Shown: piece after piece, positions 1-12,944 of the stretch | How positions within the stretch are numbered: position 1 is the stretch's first letter | Layout: each line of letters opens with the position of its first letter | Notes under the pieces: generated by a model | Seen by the model: only the letters and a program-made list of their open reading frames with translations | What the model was told of the DNA's origin: nothing | The model's database searches: none | Program-made: the position numbers and the translations under genes | Source: Steromphala cineraria | Lineage: Eukaryota > Mollusca > Gastropoda > Trochida > Trochidae | Reading direction: 5' to 3' | DNA length: 64,000 bases | NCBI GenBank assembly: GCA_916613615.1 | Contig: OU744736.1 | Location: 5,606,330 to 5,670,329 of the forward strand

Positions 1-3000
1 ACATACCTACTACATACATACATACTACCTAAGACAGAAAAAAAATAGTTGACGAATATAAAACTATATACCTTATAATACGAATTATATACATCAACAA
101 ACGAAAAATAAAAATGGTAAGTGACTTGAGCACGGTAATGCAGTCTTCTCTGTATGTGCCATGTGTTGCAGTGGGCAAATGAAACAGCTTACAAAAAATA
201 AAACATAAAACTCTCTCAAGAGTTGTAAAATCCTAATGACAAAGCATCTGATTTAATTGATACACTATCACGTTGATTCCTAGACTCCAGAGATTTGTTT
301 CCAGAATTACACTAAAGGAAATCAATAGACAAAAGATAGAAACACACCAGAAATGCATCGAGGGAGTCAAATGATGCAGAATGTAACAATTCAAATCCAA
401 TGCTAACTGAATGCACTATTGAGGATCTTTTCGTGCTTTTTAGCATTTATTCATTAACTGTTTCATAAACATTTCAGGCAGAACCAAATTAAACTTAGAT
501 ATTAACTATTAACTGACGCCCGTGGCGAGAAAACCAGTTTCAACACACATATTTTTTAGATTGTTACTCACCTTATACTGTTTATTTTAACTTACTTTAT
601 TTCCAAGGTAAACAAATGTGTGAACAAGATTCGACATAAAGATGAACAAGCAGCTGATATGGTCGAGCTATATCCCCCGCAAATTGCACAACATGTATAG
701 GTTTTCCTTATCATATTGCTTATTAATTTTTGTCGCACAAAATAACAAAAAAAAATCTAGAATATGAAGGAAACTGTTTTAATCAAAAAACTAAATGATA
801 CCAACTTTATGTTCACTGGTGGGTATAATTCAAGTAAACTGACAAAAATAAAATAAATTTAAATATTTGGATCTCAAAGATCAATTTTATCACGTGTAAA
901 CAAACATATTTTCAAAATTGTTCTTTATGAAAACCTTCATATGATTAGGTATCTTCATATCATTATTAGTTTAGAAGTTGTGAGCATGACAGGACTTGTA
1001 ACAGTTTTCCAACAGAGTCCTCATTTTTTGTGACAGAATCCTCATTTTTTGCCAAAAAAGGCAAAATTTTATAAAATTATTTTCAAAATTGTTCTTCATG
1101 ACACACCTTCATATGATTATGTATCTCCATATCAAATTTGATCAATATTTCATGATTAATTTAGAAGTTGTGAGCCGGACAGGACTTGTAACAGATTTCT
1201 TACAAATTTGCCACTTTTTCTCCAAAATCCTTATATTTTATGTAGATTTTCATAAAACTGTTAGTCATGACACATTATTACATGTTTCTTCATTTCCATG
1301 CCGAATTTGAATAGAAATGGTTGATAAGTTACAAAGTTATGACACGGACACAAAGTGTAACGGACGGACGGACGGTACCCATTTTAATACCCCCCGCAAC
1401 TTCGTTGTTGCAGGGGATAAATATGATAACTACCAACAACCATTAAGGCTATTGAACATACGATTTTACATGAGACATATCTTCATTGCCCTTTACGTTC
1501 TCATCTCGTTAGGATGGTTGGTCCTTACTTGAAATCAATGTGTCTATGCACGCACCTAAACAATTTCAGAAAGTTGAACTAAGAGTTCACATGCCAGGAA
1601 GTATTGATACTACCTTTTGTGACAATGCCACTGCATCTGAGTCCTTAATTACAATTGCCAATAAGGATTCAGCAAACATGTCTGAACCCTTAAAAGGGAT
1701 ATTTTGAAAATTCGCAAAATCGATAGTAATTTGAAATATTGTAGTACAGACGTGAGAGGGGATGAAAAGTTGTTGAGTCGAACAGGGTTTGACCTGTTAC
1801 AACTACTAATGGGCAGTACTTTCCATGACAATGTAAACATTAACTGCGAAGATTAAAAAAGAGATACAAATATATTAAATCCTACCGTTTTTCGTTTGAA
1901 CTCTTATTTTGATCCAAGTGCAAGGTGAAAGTCACTCTCAGTTCTTTTGATATACAACATATTGGCTTTGTTTCATGCCTGATGTTGGACTGAAATCCAA
2001 TCTTTTTTTAACACGCCCAGACGCGTTTAATGGAACTTCAATTTACTTGAATTCACATACAGAGAGTTTTTAAATGGTAAGAACGAAAAAGCCCCTTATA
2101 TGTTAGCCAAACTTTAAATCTTTAAGGTTAAGTAGTAGGAACTGTGTCTAAACTGTTTATAATGAACCGCCTCCAGGGTGCAAGAAGTAACACTGTAGGG
2201 AGGTCTTTGGATGACATATGCCATTTTGGTGTAATTTGTACAGTTGCACTTCGAAGTTATAATGTGGCGATTTTAATAAAACAGATATTTGCATGCTCCA
2301 AATTGATGTTCTGAATATATATCACCACCTAATCTGTAATCATATAATTAAATATATCGGTAATATTGAAATATCACCATATCATATATATTAGTAATTC
2401 AACAACAACACGGAGTTGCTATTTTATGTGTTGATCCTATATTTGGATGTAAATGCTAAAAACTAAATGTTATTTGTGGAGCAGCTATGTCGACCCAGAG
2501 CTAAGGAAATTGAATACTTATAAATAATCCCACGCTCTGCTCTAGATGTCAATAATACAGAACTGTGTTTGATATCATTATCTAAAAATACACTCCAATT
2601 CGGATAGGTTACAGCAGGATACATGGTAAACATCTATGTCTGACTTACCTTATAAAATAACAATGCATGAGTAACTATTAAATGCTTTTCTTGACATGGA
2701 TCATTCTATTTGCTATGGAAATATGGTACACAGTTTACAGTTTCGCCCTCAAATATTACGTAAAACCTTGTGAAATAATAATCATGAGTACTGATGACCC
2801 ATTTGGTTTTAACGTTTTCCAACCTTTATTTCATTTGTTTTTGTGGGAATCTAACTAAGAATATGCGTTTCATAACTAAAAACAAAGGCCAAGCCTATCA
2901 AAACGTTGGATATGGTACAGTTATCGTGTGCCTGCCTATATTTCTGGCTCTTCCCATGGGAAACCCAACTTTTAAATAGGTATCCAAACAACAATCAAAC

Positions 3001-3545
3001 GCTATGAGGTGAAGTTCATTGACACTTAGTATTTAACACAATCATGATCATGTATAGTTATATTTAAATATTTTTGGCTGCTTCTATCAAAGCGTTATTC
3101 TATATATATACCAGATACTGTATACTTTGTGGGTCACCTTCTGATTGAATGCCTATGAACCAGGATATGACCCCTTCACCAAGGTCACTGTAGCTGAATC
3201 TTCAATAATTTAACACGCCATTGACAATGAGGCTTTAGCCGAAATAACAGAATTTATGTAAATAGGGTTGTTCTGAAACTCCATCAAATCAAAAGGGTTA
3301 ATGGTGACGCATATGACGATGGCAAATTATTTTAATAACATGGAAGAAAATCGTTTGCCTGAAATGTCTGTAAAATTGGATGAAAAGATTCCCTATCCTT
3401 ATCCTTCTCTTATTCCTCATTCCAAAATCCTATCATTTGTATGACTTAAGTGTAAGGCGTAAATATCAGGGTCAATATTTCAAGGTTGTAATGCCTAATC
3501 CAACACAGAGGGATGCTTAAATCGCTGTTCTTTACAGAACTTAAT
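1..3545. repeat. Alpha block, copy 1 (truncated by window edge)
   Basis: Non-coding block that recurs at about 3990-11615 and 13325-22895. Anchors: the stretch around 150-180 (CTGTATGTGCCATGTGTTGC) is found again near 4338 and 13680; the segment around 1660-1840 recurs at 5100-5290 and 14360-14560; the region 2400-3480 matches 15480-16420 but is missing from copy 2. Short open frames in it (for example at 1649-1840 on the minus strand) recur in the other copies as broken frames, so they are not treated as genes. Nothing protein-coding is recognised. Confidence 0.8.
671..1419. mobile_element. Unclassified non-autonomous element inserted in alpha copy 1
   Basis: This segment is absent from the equivalent place in alpha copies 2 and 3, so it is an insertion. 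Its ends are near-inverted: TATCCCCCGCAA at the left, and TATCCCCTGCAA on the opposite strand at the right, 11 of 12 matching. Inside are two related segments (about 904-1010 and 1078-1190), a GGAC run near 1360-1377, and a terminal hairpin around CCCCGCAAC/GTTGCAGGGG (1392-1416). Similar GGAC-run plus hairpin ends are, to my knowledge, common in mollusc repeats. It has no coding capacity, and a clear target-site duplication was not found, so its class is open. Confidence 0.55.
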
Positions 3546-3654
3546 TTAAAAATTCCTTCACTAGAAAAATGAAGTAAATATGTGACATCATAAGGCATCT
3601 TCAAGCGAAGACAGTTGCAACCCTCCGACTACTGTTAACGCTTGTTCCAGCAAA

Positions 3655-3790
3655 TGCTCGCAGGTTTCACCCCAATGCATAGCTACATTTGTGTTGCGGT
3701 CTTTCTCCCTGCAATAATACTAGCAGCCGCGATATAAGTGAAATAATCTTAAAAACGGCATAAAACCCCATATCACCTCACCTCACCTCT
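3655..3790 (+). repeat. Possible SINE 3' region with CACCT tail
   Basis: A segment ending in a short run of CACCT units (3774-3789), preceded by a 'gataTAAGTGAAATAATCTT...cggc' stretch of a kind I associate with SINE 3' domains in molluscs. No tRNA-like head with A and B boxes is seen, so it would be 5'-truncated. Family assignment is from memory of similar repeats and is weak. Confidence 0.35.
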
Positions 3791-3954
3791 ACTGTTATAT
3801 TCCAAGCTCTCATGAGGGTACAAAATACAACTGTTCTCAAGAAGATATGTATATTTCTAAAGCTGAGCCTACGTTAATATAATTACTATTTCATATACTC
3901 TACTCTCTATCATTTATATATATGATATCTGTTGAGTTCTTTGCCATATGACCT

Positions 3955-3988
3955 TAAATTCTGAATAAAGTGATTTGATTTGATTTGA
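3955..3988 (+). repeat. Retroelement-like tail: AATAAA plus (GATTT)n
   Basis: AATAAA at 3964-3969 is followed by a simple-repeat tail of GATTT units (3972-3988). That is the usual look of a LINE or SINE 3' end. It sits exactly at the left boundary of alpha copy 2, so it may mark or have helped make the duplication junction. The body of the element upstream (3790-3955) is not recognised. Confidence 0.4.
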
Positions 3989-6527
3989 CAGTCATGCATG
4001 TGAGACGTCCTTAAAACACCAACAAGATATCCTTACTCGCCTAATTTAAGTGATTTTTCTGAAATTTTCTGAAACAGAAACTGATCAAATAAGGTTTAAG
4101 AATATGTGTTAGTGTAATTTGTCACATGGGATTAACAACTGTTGCATCTTAGCTTGTCACGTTTCTGTTGCCGTTAGGTGTAGGCCCACTAAACAAAAGA
4201 ATTACCTTTTTACATACCTACTGAAGACAGACAAAAAAAAATTGACAAATTTAAAACTATATACATATGAATTATATACAACAACAAACGAAAAATAAAA
4301 GTGGCAAGTGACTATAGCCACGAAGTGCAAACTTTTCTGTATGTGCCATGTGTTGCAACGGGCGAATGAAACAGCTCACAAAGTTAAACAACATGAAACT
4401 ATCTCAAGTGTAGAAAAATCCTATAGACAAGGCATCTGGTTAAATGATACACTATCACCTTGATTCCTAGACTCCATAGATTTGTTTCCAGGATTACTCT
4501 GAAGGAAATCAATAGACAAAAGATAGAAAAAGCACCAGGAACGCAATGAAGAATCAAATGATGCAGAATGTTACGATTGCAGATCAGATAATAACTGAAT
4601 GAACTATTGTGGTTAAATTTATATGCTTTTTATTATTTATTCATAAACTGTTTAACATATCAGGCAAAACCAAATTAGACCTTAATATTAAGTATTATGT
4701 GTTTAACCACTGACGCCCCTGGCAGGAAAATCAGTTTCAACATATATATATTTTTTAGATTGTCACTCACCTTATACTGTTCATATTGCATATTGAAAGC
4801 GTCAATCAAAGCTTGATTTATTTTCTTTTAATACATGGAACTATTTTCATTCAATTATAATAAATATTGTGGAAAGGATTCACCATAATGTTGAAAGAAG
4901 ATAACTAACAACAACCACACAATATTATTTACTCAGACATGTGACATATCTTCATTGCCCTTTACGTTCTTATCTCGTTAGGATGGTTGGTTCTTACTTG
5001 AAATCAATGTGTCAATGCACGCACCATAACAAGTTCAGAAAGTTGAACTAAGAGTTCACATGCCAGGGAGTATTACTACTGGTTACAACAATGCCACTGC
5101 ATCTGAGTCCTTAATTACAATTGCCAATAAGGATTCAGCAAACATGTCTGAACCCTTAAAAGGGATTTTTGAAAATTCGTAAAATCGATAGTAATTTGAA
5201 ATATTGTAGTACAGACGTGAGAGGGGATGAAAAGTTGTTGAGTCGAACAGGGTTTGACCTGTCACAACTGTTAATGGCCAGTACTTTCCATGACAATGTA
5301 AACAGTAATTGAGAAGATTAAAAAAGTGATGAAAATATATTAATCCTTTTTTCTTTCGAACTCTTAATTTGATGAAAGATAGAAAGGTCTAAGTGCAAGG
5401 TGTAAGTCACTCTTAGTTCTTCTAATTTACTACATATGCACTTTGTTTCATGGCTGGTGACTGATTAATAACCATGTTATGTTTATCCAAACTTTAAATC
5501 GTACAGGTTAAGTAGTGTCTAATCTGTTCATTCTTAACCGCCTCCGGGTGCAAGAAGCCACACTGAAGGGGGGTCTTTGGATGACATATGCCATTTTTGG
5601 TGTCATTTGTACAGTTACACTTTGAAGTTATAAAGTGACGATTGTAATAAAATAGACATTTGCGTGCAGCAAACTGATGTTTTGAATCTATATCACCACC
5701 TAATCATATAATTTAATATATCAGTAAAATTGAATTATCACATATCATATATGTTAGTAACTCAACAATAAGAAAATGTACAAAACAAACAGCTTTAACT
5801 TTGTTTTCAGCCTATATTATCTTTAAAATAATTATACAAAAGTAATATTATTCTCAAATTTGAATTTATCTTTTTGGCTTAGTTGATAGTTTGTAAATAT
5901 ATGAATATCAAATTTCAATATTTTGTATTCCGTATTCGACCTAGTTTACTAATACTAATTTGAATAAGCACATTTTATTATGTAAATTAAACATCGTGTA
6001 AAGTAATCGATCACTTTTGATATTTTCTTAATTAGAAAGCTATTAACTGGTAGAATTTTTTGAAGCAATCTGACAAGTTCCGTTGTTTTAATTCGTATGG
6101 CTCCTAAGGACTATCACCTGAATGTGAACGTTGAAATAAAACCACAGCTAGTTGGAGATAAAAACATAAACAGGAGAAATTAAATTCTTAGAGTTTTGAA
6201 AACAACACTTTGATATATTAAAATGCTCATCATTTAAACTTGATATAGAGGAAATGCACTTGGTTTACTTCTGGCATTAATTTGAGATATGAGATGTTCA
6301 CATTGACATTTAATTGAAACAGGGCCATCAATTAGTAGTTTACAAGAACAGTTTTATAATCTGGTAAAACAACATTTAGTCCTTCTACATGAACGGTTTT
6401 AAGGTTTTTTTCAAGTTTCTAATCAGATACCATAATTTGCACTTGATAAAGGTGTTTAAGTTCACTGTCATATTCAAATAGTGTTAATTTCTTGTAACGT
6501 TTAATTTTCAAGTAGCTATACTATTAA

Positions 6528-6883
6528 AGGGGCAGTAGCACGTGTTTGGATCATTTTATATTTTAAATTTTTCACTGATAGTTGTAAGTTAATGCTAAAT
6601 GTATTATTTCGACAGTGTCAAACATTTCATTACACAAGCGAATCATCCATAGTCAGAAGACAAAGTATGAAGATTCACCTTAAATCCATTGGAGGCCATT
6701 TTGTGTGAACATCTTTAATTCATTTTGTGTAAGAAAAGGGAATGACATGACTAAACTTTACGTTATTTATTTAAATTATTACTGCTCCATTTAGTTTAAA
6801 TACATCGTCTTTCAATTGGAAACATTAATTTTCAATTTCCTGACATCACCTTATATTCCCCCTAAAAACGTGCTACTGCCCCT
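6528..6883. mobile_element. MITE with 15-bp inverted ends and TTAA target duplication (younger copy)
   Basis: Both ends are exact inverted repeats, AGGGGCAGTAGCACG at the left and its complement at the right, and both are flanked by TTAA (6524-6527 and 6884-6887). Alpha copy 3 has the same flanks with a single TTAA (17375-17378) and no element. The element is therefore 356 bp, duplicated TTAA on insertion, and arrived after the block duplicated. TTAA duplication is characteristic of piggyBac-type transposases; assignment to that superfamily is inference, since no transposase is encoded. Confidence 0.9.
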
Positions 6884-7564
6884 TTAAAGGTACATAAAGT
6901 TCTAAATCACTGTAACAAAAACAGTTATAGCAAAACCTATGTGTAAACACCTTAGGATTTGTATCACAATAAGTGTTATGTCTGCAATCAAGACAGAATT
7001 ATCTGTGAGGAATTCAAAGTACCTCGTCGAATCCTCTTTGCATGAATTACATGTAGCTACAACCTCTCACTGAGGAACAATATCGGCGTCAATTTTATGA
7101 ACCACGACTACATGCATTGAACCTACACAAGCCATTCAAGTACAAAACTTTGATAGCATTTATGTCTGAGAATAACTTGTCAATGACATGCCATTCAGAA
7201 ATCCATTTTTTTACAACACAACGCATGGAATTGTTCTTATTGTGTTGAAATTGACACACAAAATTACATTCTTAATTCAAGTAAGGTAAGTGAGTTTGAA
7301 AATATATCGAGTAATCACAATTGTGTGTATAAAATGTAATATCAGATATATAAGATAAGATATTTATTTCAAGTTATTTCATTTCCACTTTATATATCCT
7401 GTTTTATAGTGTTGTTCTAGCAAAACAAAATTTGGATTAAAAACCATATTTAATTGACTTGACGTAATTATATATAAGAGTTTTAGGCATATTATATTAC
7501 TGATTATAAGCAAAATTCAAATCTGCCAACACTGACTGCCAAAGGTTTCATTTGTTAATTCGTA

Positions 7565-7760
7565 GCACACCATGCTGTGACCTTGAACATAATGACAAGT
7601 TCACCAAAAAAGGTTTGTGTAAGTTATGAAGAGAATCCAGTCAATGGTTCTTGAGATATCTCGCTGATAAGCTGAAATTTTCAAAGATTTGCTGTGACCT
7701 TGAAAATAATGACACGGTCACCAAAATCGATTGTGCCAGGCGCCTACCTACATAGATGGT
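7565..7760. repeat. TGACCTTGA-rich tract (alpha copy 2)
   Basis: The phrase GTGACCTTGAA appears near 7577 and again near 7692, each followed by a spaced inverted GGTCACC. The matching stretch of copy 3 (about 19310-19590) has more repeats of the same phrase. TCAAGGTCA is the classical monomer site for ERR/SF-1-type nuclear receptors. Whether any receptor binds here is unknown; the pattern is equally explained by a simple interspersed repeat. Confidence 0.45.
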
Positions 7761-8212
7761 TCGTGTAAGTTATGAAGATAATTTAGTCAAAATATAAAGA
7801 TATAATATAAAATAAAATAATTTGATCCTTAATATATCAATGTAACATTTGTTAAGTATCTAAAAGGCATATATTTCTGATATATACATATTCGTCAAGT
7901 AAGAGTTTTACCCTTATATTCAAATATAGAAAAAAAAGTCGTGCAAATAGAACACAACACAAAGACTTCAGTATGAAATCCTATGGGCGAGGTATCTGGA
8001 AATAGCCATGTATTGTGATTGATACACTATCATGTGTTTCCTTCACTTAAAATCTCCGGAGATTTGTTTTTTGGGATTGGTCTTAGAAATCGATTGACAG
8101 AGAATGAAAAACACAAGGAAAAATGGGATGTCATTGAAGACGGTTGAAATTGCATTAATTATTAAGCTGCCTATTAAGATTATTGATTTATTTTTCATTA
8201 ATTGAACTAATT

Positions 8213-8549
8213 TTAAAGTAGAAATTTTTCAGGGGGAATATACATGTAAGGTGATGTCAAGAAAATGAAAATAAAAACGGTTCCAATTGAAAGACAATGT
8301 ATTTAAACTAAATGAAGCAGTAATAAATTAAATATTTAATGTAATGGTCAGCCACGCGACTAATTTTTTTACAAATAAATTACATAAAAATGAACACCAA
8401 TAGAACATATGTGAATCTTTGGCTATGGATAATTGGTTTCCGTATTGATATTTTTGACACTATCAAATTAATATATTTAGCATTAACGTACAATTAACAG
8501 CGAATTCAAAAGATTCAAATTTTCAGAAAACTTTCTACTGCCCCGTCTT
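8213..8549. mobile_element. Old, degenerate copy of the TTAA MITE family
   Basis: The interior matches the family (AAGGTGATGTCA, the stretch GACAATGTATTTAAACTAAATG, and a terminal CTACTGCCCC), but the left end is eroded to AAGTAGAAATTTTTCAGGGG. It is shared with alpha copy 3 at 20067-20399, so this insertion predates the block duplication, unlike the one at 6528-6883. Confidence 0.75.
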
Positions 8550-10864
8550 ATCAATACTAGTTAGGAACGTTTTTAAACTGTTCTTTAAAAGTTGAAAACA
8601 TATTGTATTACTTGCAAGGCCATCTGTTCCAACTGAAATACATTTTTATTTCAAAATTGACACTTACATTATACATGTATCAATCCGTCTTGTACATCAG
8701 AAGAAGTGCAGCAATTGAAGCTCAGAGCTTAAAAAATGGAGTTGTTATCAGACACAAAAAAGTACTTTCTATGAAAACCAAAATTGTTTAAAAATATCTG
8801 ACATTTCAATTTTTGATTTCAAAGACGAAAGTTACGAAACTTGTAAAAGATATTTACACCTTTAATTAAATTTTATAACTTACTCATGTCTTGTTTTCCA
8901 AACAAAAGCTATGTAACCAATTACATATCTGTACAATTATAGTCTGTAAGTCAATGTAGCAACGCATGTACCCCAAATATGTTGTTATAGTTTACATAAA
9001 CGAAAACCACATAATATATATCTTTACCCAATATGGTAAACCATAAGGACTAAATAGTAGAGAGTGTGCCGTAAGACAATTACTGTTCATTGTAAACCGA
9101 CGCTCGACTTGGAGAAGCCAATAAAACAGCTCAAGGAATGTTTATTATTTCCATCTGCGGCAAACACCTGCTCTCAAAAAAACATCTTAAAAACTGCACA
9201 TTTGCATTGTCCCCAAAATAGCAAGTTTTAAGAGCTTTTAATGTACTTGCTACCAGTGGGAACATCAAGATGTAACTGTTTAGTTATAAAAGGGATTAAA
9301 CATTGTTTACTTCAGAATTTGTGAAATTGTATTTTATTTACATGTATATGTCCAAAGTTGAAAAAAATCTTGAAAATTATATTTTTGAATACTTTAAAAA
9401 ACGGTTTTGCGCAGCCAGTTATACAAAAGTTTAAGTTTTGAGATTCACACCAGTTATAACCGTGTAGACAAATTCATTGTGAAAAATATTTCTTAAAAAT
9501 TATCATTGTTTTTCTGATTTTCAGGAAAGTGTTGATTGCAAAACAAGACTGACAATTGAAATCAAATGCAAAGTTAAAGATCATATTGAAGTGTCGGCAT
9601 CACTGGTGACTGTAAGAATAAGGACATGTTTCTTTATGAAGAGTCTGTGCCTACTTTTTAAAAGGAACACTAAAACATATCAAAGTTAACAATGTATGTG
9701 TCATTCCGATACTCGAGATTCAATATAGTACAATTGAAAAGCAAAACTGGTACAGATGTACAAGCGACAATATTGACATTTTCCTATTTGACCTGTCTTA
9801 ACAATTGAATGAATACTTACTATTATGTTAACAACAACCTTTCAGTAAAATGAGTAAAACAGACTTTATATAACTCATATTTTATCAAATTGGTTTGTCT
9901 TAAACAAAATGGTTTTAAGTAACTTGTTTTGTTCACTATAGAGTGTATTTCTAGAAAGTTATATGCTTTTATATACGGTTATCTCCTGAGAAGCGAACAA
10001 CACCAAATGGAAGTGGCTTCGATAAATTAACATTGAACATCAAACTTACCACTGGTTTGAACGCTGCCTCATTCTCGAGTCAACGGCCTTAGGCAATTCC
10101 TCAATGACTTTACCCTACCTATACTTTCTTTAAATTAGTAGACTCTGGCATCTAACGATGCTTTCAATGAATAAATGTTTCCACTCAGAGACGTTTCCTC
10201 CTAAGAGTTACAAGGGCCATCAGAAGATGACATTTTCCCATCGGTTCCTTATGGATAAATTTATTTGTCCTAATATCACCAATGGAAGGTGAATAATAAG
10301 AGTGTCACTTATATCCACATCATCGACATATATAAAGTTTTGTTCCTACCCATTTGTGGTGACTCACATTTCACATGCTTAATATTAATAAGGACAATAT
10401 TTATGGATGACAACTTCTTTATTCATAGAGTGCAACGTTACGATACTTAATCTTATCATAGTTGTACATGTATCATCTGTGTCGAAATAATACTATATAT
10501 ATAATACTATATAATTTTGATAATATTAATACTTTATATTGACTTTCAACTTCTCAAATGCAACTCAAAGAAGTCATGCTTTATACTGTTATCAACTTTC
10601 ATTCACTCATGTAAATGTATCCTACAAAAGATAAGTCTTAAGTAACCAAGCTGAATTTGCGATATTTTTCAAAAGAACTACAATAATAATAATCACGAGA
10701 AATTTTGCTCTTGGATCAAAATGATAAGTTATGTTTCCATGGAAAAATATAACTAATACATCACATGTAGGCATGTTGATAAACATACCAAGTTTTATTA
10801 AGCTAGGTCTTTCACTGTTTGCATGAGTTCTGCTCAAGTTAAAATTGTTTTAGGCAAAACGAAT

Positions 10865-11135
10865 GCTGCTTCTGAAACTACTACTACAACTTCTAAACAT
10901 TTGTATAGCGCCAATATCCAGATCAGAGAGTGCTGCTCAAAGGCGCTTTGGCTTTCCCTCGATCATTGGATATCAGTCTTTACGACACTTCTTTTACCAT
11001 CTCGACTCCCGGGGGAGCATACAACACGTGCAGTCATGTGACGCACAGCGGTATTGTCACTCTCAATCCTTACGAGGTACCCATTTGAAGCTGGGTGGAC
11101 TGAGACACATAGTCACAGTATTTTGTCAAAGCATA
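10865..11135 (+). repeat. Interspersed repeat module (GTACCCATTT...GCTGGGTGGACTG)
   Basis: A more GC-rich stretch found in alpha copy 2 but not at the equivalent position of copy 3 (the copy 3 sequence runs from 22385 to 22555 with different content). Its end, GGTACCCATTT followed by GCTGGGTGGACTG, is shared with the SINE at 33311-33621, so the two belong to related repeat families. Frames across it are open for 72-103 codons by chance and do not resemble a protein. Confidence 0.5.
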
Positions 11136-12314
11136 CTGCACGTTGCTGTAACGTCACAAAAACTCTCAGTGTGACGTCATACATTCATTGGGATATTACA
11201 CTAGTTTAAATCTGCCGTATGAATATTACACTGCAATAACTTTCACGGGCGAGTAATAAAACATTTAGGGTAATTTGTATGGCGTGGATGTTTATTACAA
11301 AAGTGGTTTAAGTAAGCATGTGATACCACAAAGGGCGTCGTAAGAAATTCGTTCACTTGCTGGACTTGAAGTAGGTGACAAAGTTCTGATCACAGTGCCA
11401 CCTGCTCCATATTACATAAGGTCGACCAGTTACTGGGTTGTTGCTATCGTTAGTCCAGGCTTTTGATGTACCATTAAAAGGTTCTTCCTGTTACAAGGTT
11501 TTCATTGTTTCTCGACATGACAGTTATGGTCTAGAGGCCCAAATCTGTAAAAGTCATTCGTGGAAAGCTCATTGATTCAGACACAAGTGACTTGATAGCA
11601 TGGATTTTGACACTTTTACATTATATCCATATTTTCATCCTTACACAAACAACAAAAATGGAAACAAAAGAAGCATTTGATTAGTTATTAGTTCCACATG
11701 TTTTGAGAATTTTTCATGTTGTTTTGGCATTTCATATAGTTTTAAGTACATTTTTGCAAAAATGTTTTAAAATGATTCTTTAACAAAAAAAATTGCTTCA
11801 AGTTTGCACCGAAACTGTAACCAAGCATTCAGGAAAGAAATTAGTAAGTTAGTAATTAGTCAGTTGTAATGTTATATTCGTTTTTACACAAGTCCAAAAA
11901 TGTCATTATCACAACTGCATTTTTCTTTTGAAGGGAATATTTGCCCCACTTTAGATAAGACAATAATATTTTACCAAATGAACCCTATTGTATTGACGAA
12001 AGCTATTAACAAAGACTTCTCAATTTAACAAAAAGTGTACACGACCAAAACAACAAAAGCATTTACGACGATGTTGAAGTGTCAAGTTCATAAATCAACT
12101 GTTCTCCTCTTTATATTAAATATTGACAAACTGCACCTTTCACCTAGTTTTACATGATACCAAGATGATGTTTTCTTTAAACTAATTAAGTATGTTTAAA
12201 GCATTACTGATTGTTGAAATACCTTTTCCTAATACTAACATAAACTCGTTGAAAATATGTTATATAACTATATATTCAAGCACAATCATATTCAATACTG
12301 ATGTCGCTGTACTG

Positions 12315-12944
12315 TGTAACACTTTCGACCCAGTTACACATCGCTGATTCAACAATACAGGAGTCTGTGGGTTTTCTTCAGACCGGGTTTTATTACATAC
12401 AACATTCAAACATTACAGGAAGTCCTGGATCAGGCTGTCCTCCAGGATGACTTCAACGGGCCGTGGCCCAACAGCCCGTTCTGCTCCGGGTTAACAACAT
12501 CATGTGCCCGTCTACTCAGTCTGAGCTGCATCCCAATGGATGACCTCGGGTTAACCACATAACATACCCGTCTACTCGTCCACCCCTCCTCAAGACTTTA
12601 GGATATCCTAACTTCCTACAACTTCCAGCCTTCAAAACTCTTTCTTTATTTATTCCTAGTCATTAATTCTATCCTTTTCACCATAGAAACCTTACTTAGC
12701 CCTGATCTTCTTTATCGCTAGATTATGGTATGCTTGATTGAATTTAGCACGTTCTGCTCGTGTCGGACCTCACATCTCTGTGTCCAAGCCAGTCCTCCTT
12801 TCCTGTCGAGATCTCGGGTCTTATATAGGCACAAGTCATATGGTTGCTACCACCTCTACCATGGCGACTTATCCCCTTTAAGACGACATGGATAATCTCT
12901 GTGGAGACGGGGGCAGTAGATATTGACAAAGTCTAGCTGTTACA
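12315..12944 (-). mobile_element. Probable solo LTR
   Basis: Lies between alpha copies 2 and 3 and has clearly higher GC. Read on the minus strand it starts TGTAACAGC and ends AGTGTTACA, the TG...CA ends with short inverted repeats expected of an LTR. On that strand a TATATAAG box (12820-12827) is followed about 430 bases later by AATAAA (12388-12393), some 70 bases before the end, matching U3-R-U5 order. No internal gag/pol region is present and flanking 5-bp duplications do not match, so a solo LTR of a Ty3-like element is the best but unproven reading. An open frame at 12744-12929 is fortuitous. Confidence 0.5.

Larger units (their letters stand above)
3990..11615. repeat. Alpha block, copy 2
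   Basis: Aligns to copy 3 (13325-22895) over its full length with scattered substitutions and small indels. It lacks the part equivalent to 15480-16780 (a deletion after 5770). Long identical anchors include the run around 6330-6370, found again near 17190-17230, and the blocks at 9040-9150 and 10000-10200, found again at 20850-20960 and 21720-21920. There is no recognisable gene: the open frames are short, differ between copies and lack protein-like composition. Insertions specific to this copy are listed separately. Confidence 0.8.

Noticed and set aside
1408..1419. Helitron 3' end next to the CCCCGCAAC hairpin
   Set aside because: The bases after the hairpin are ATAA, not CTRR, and the left end does not begin with TC after an A.
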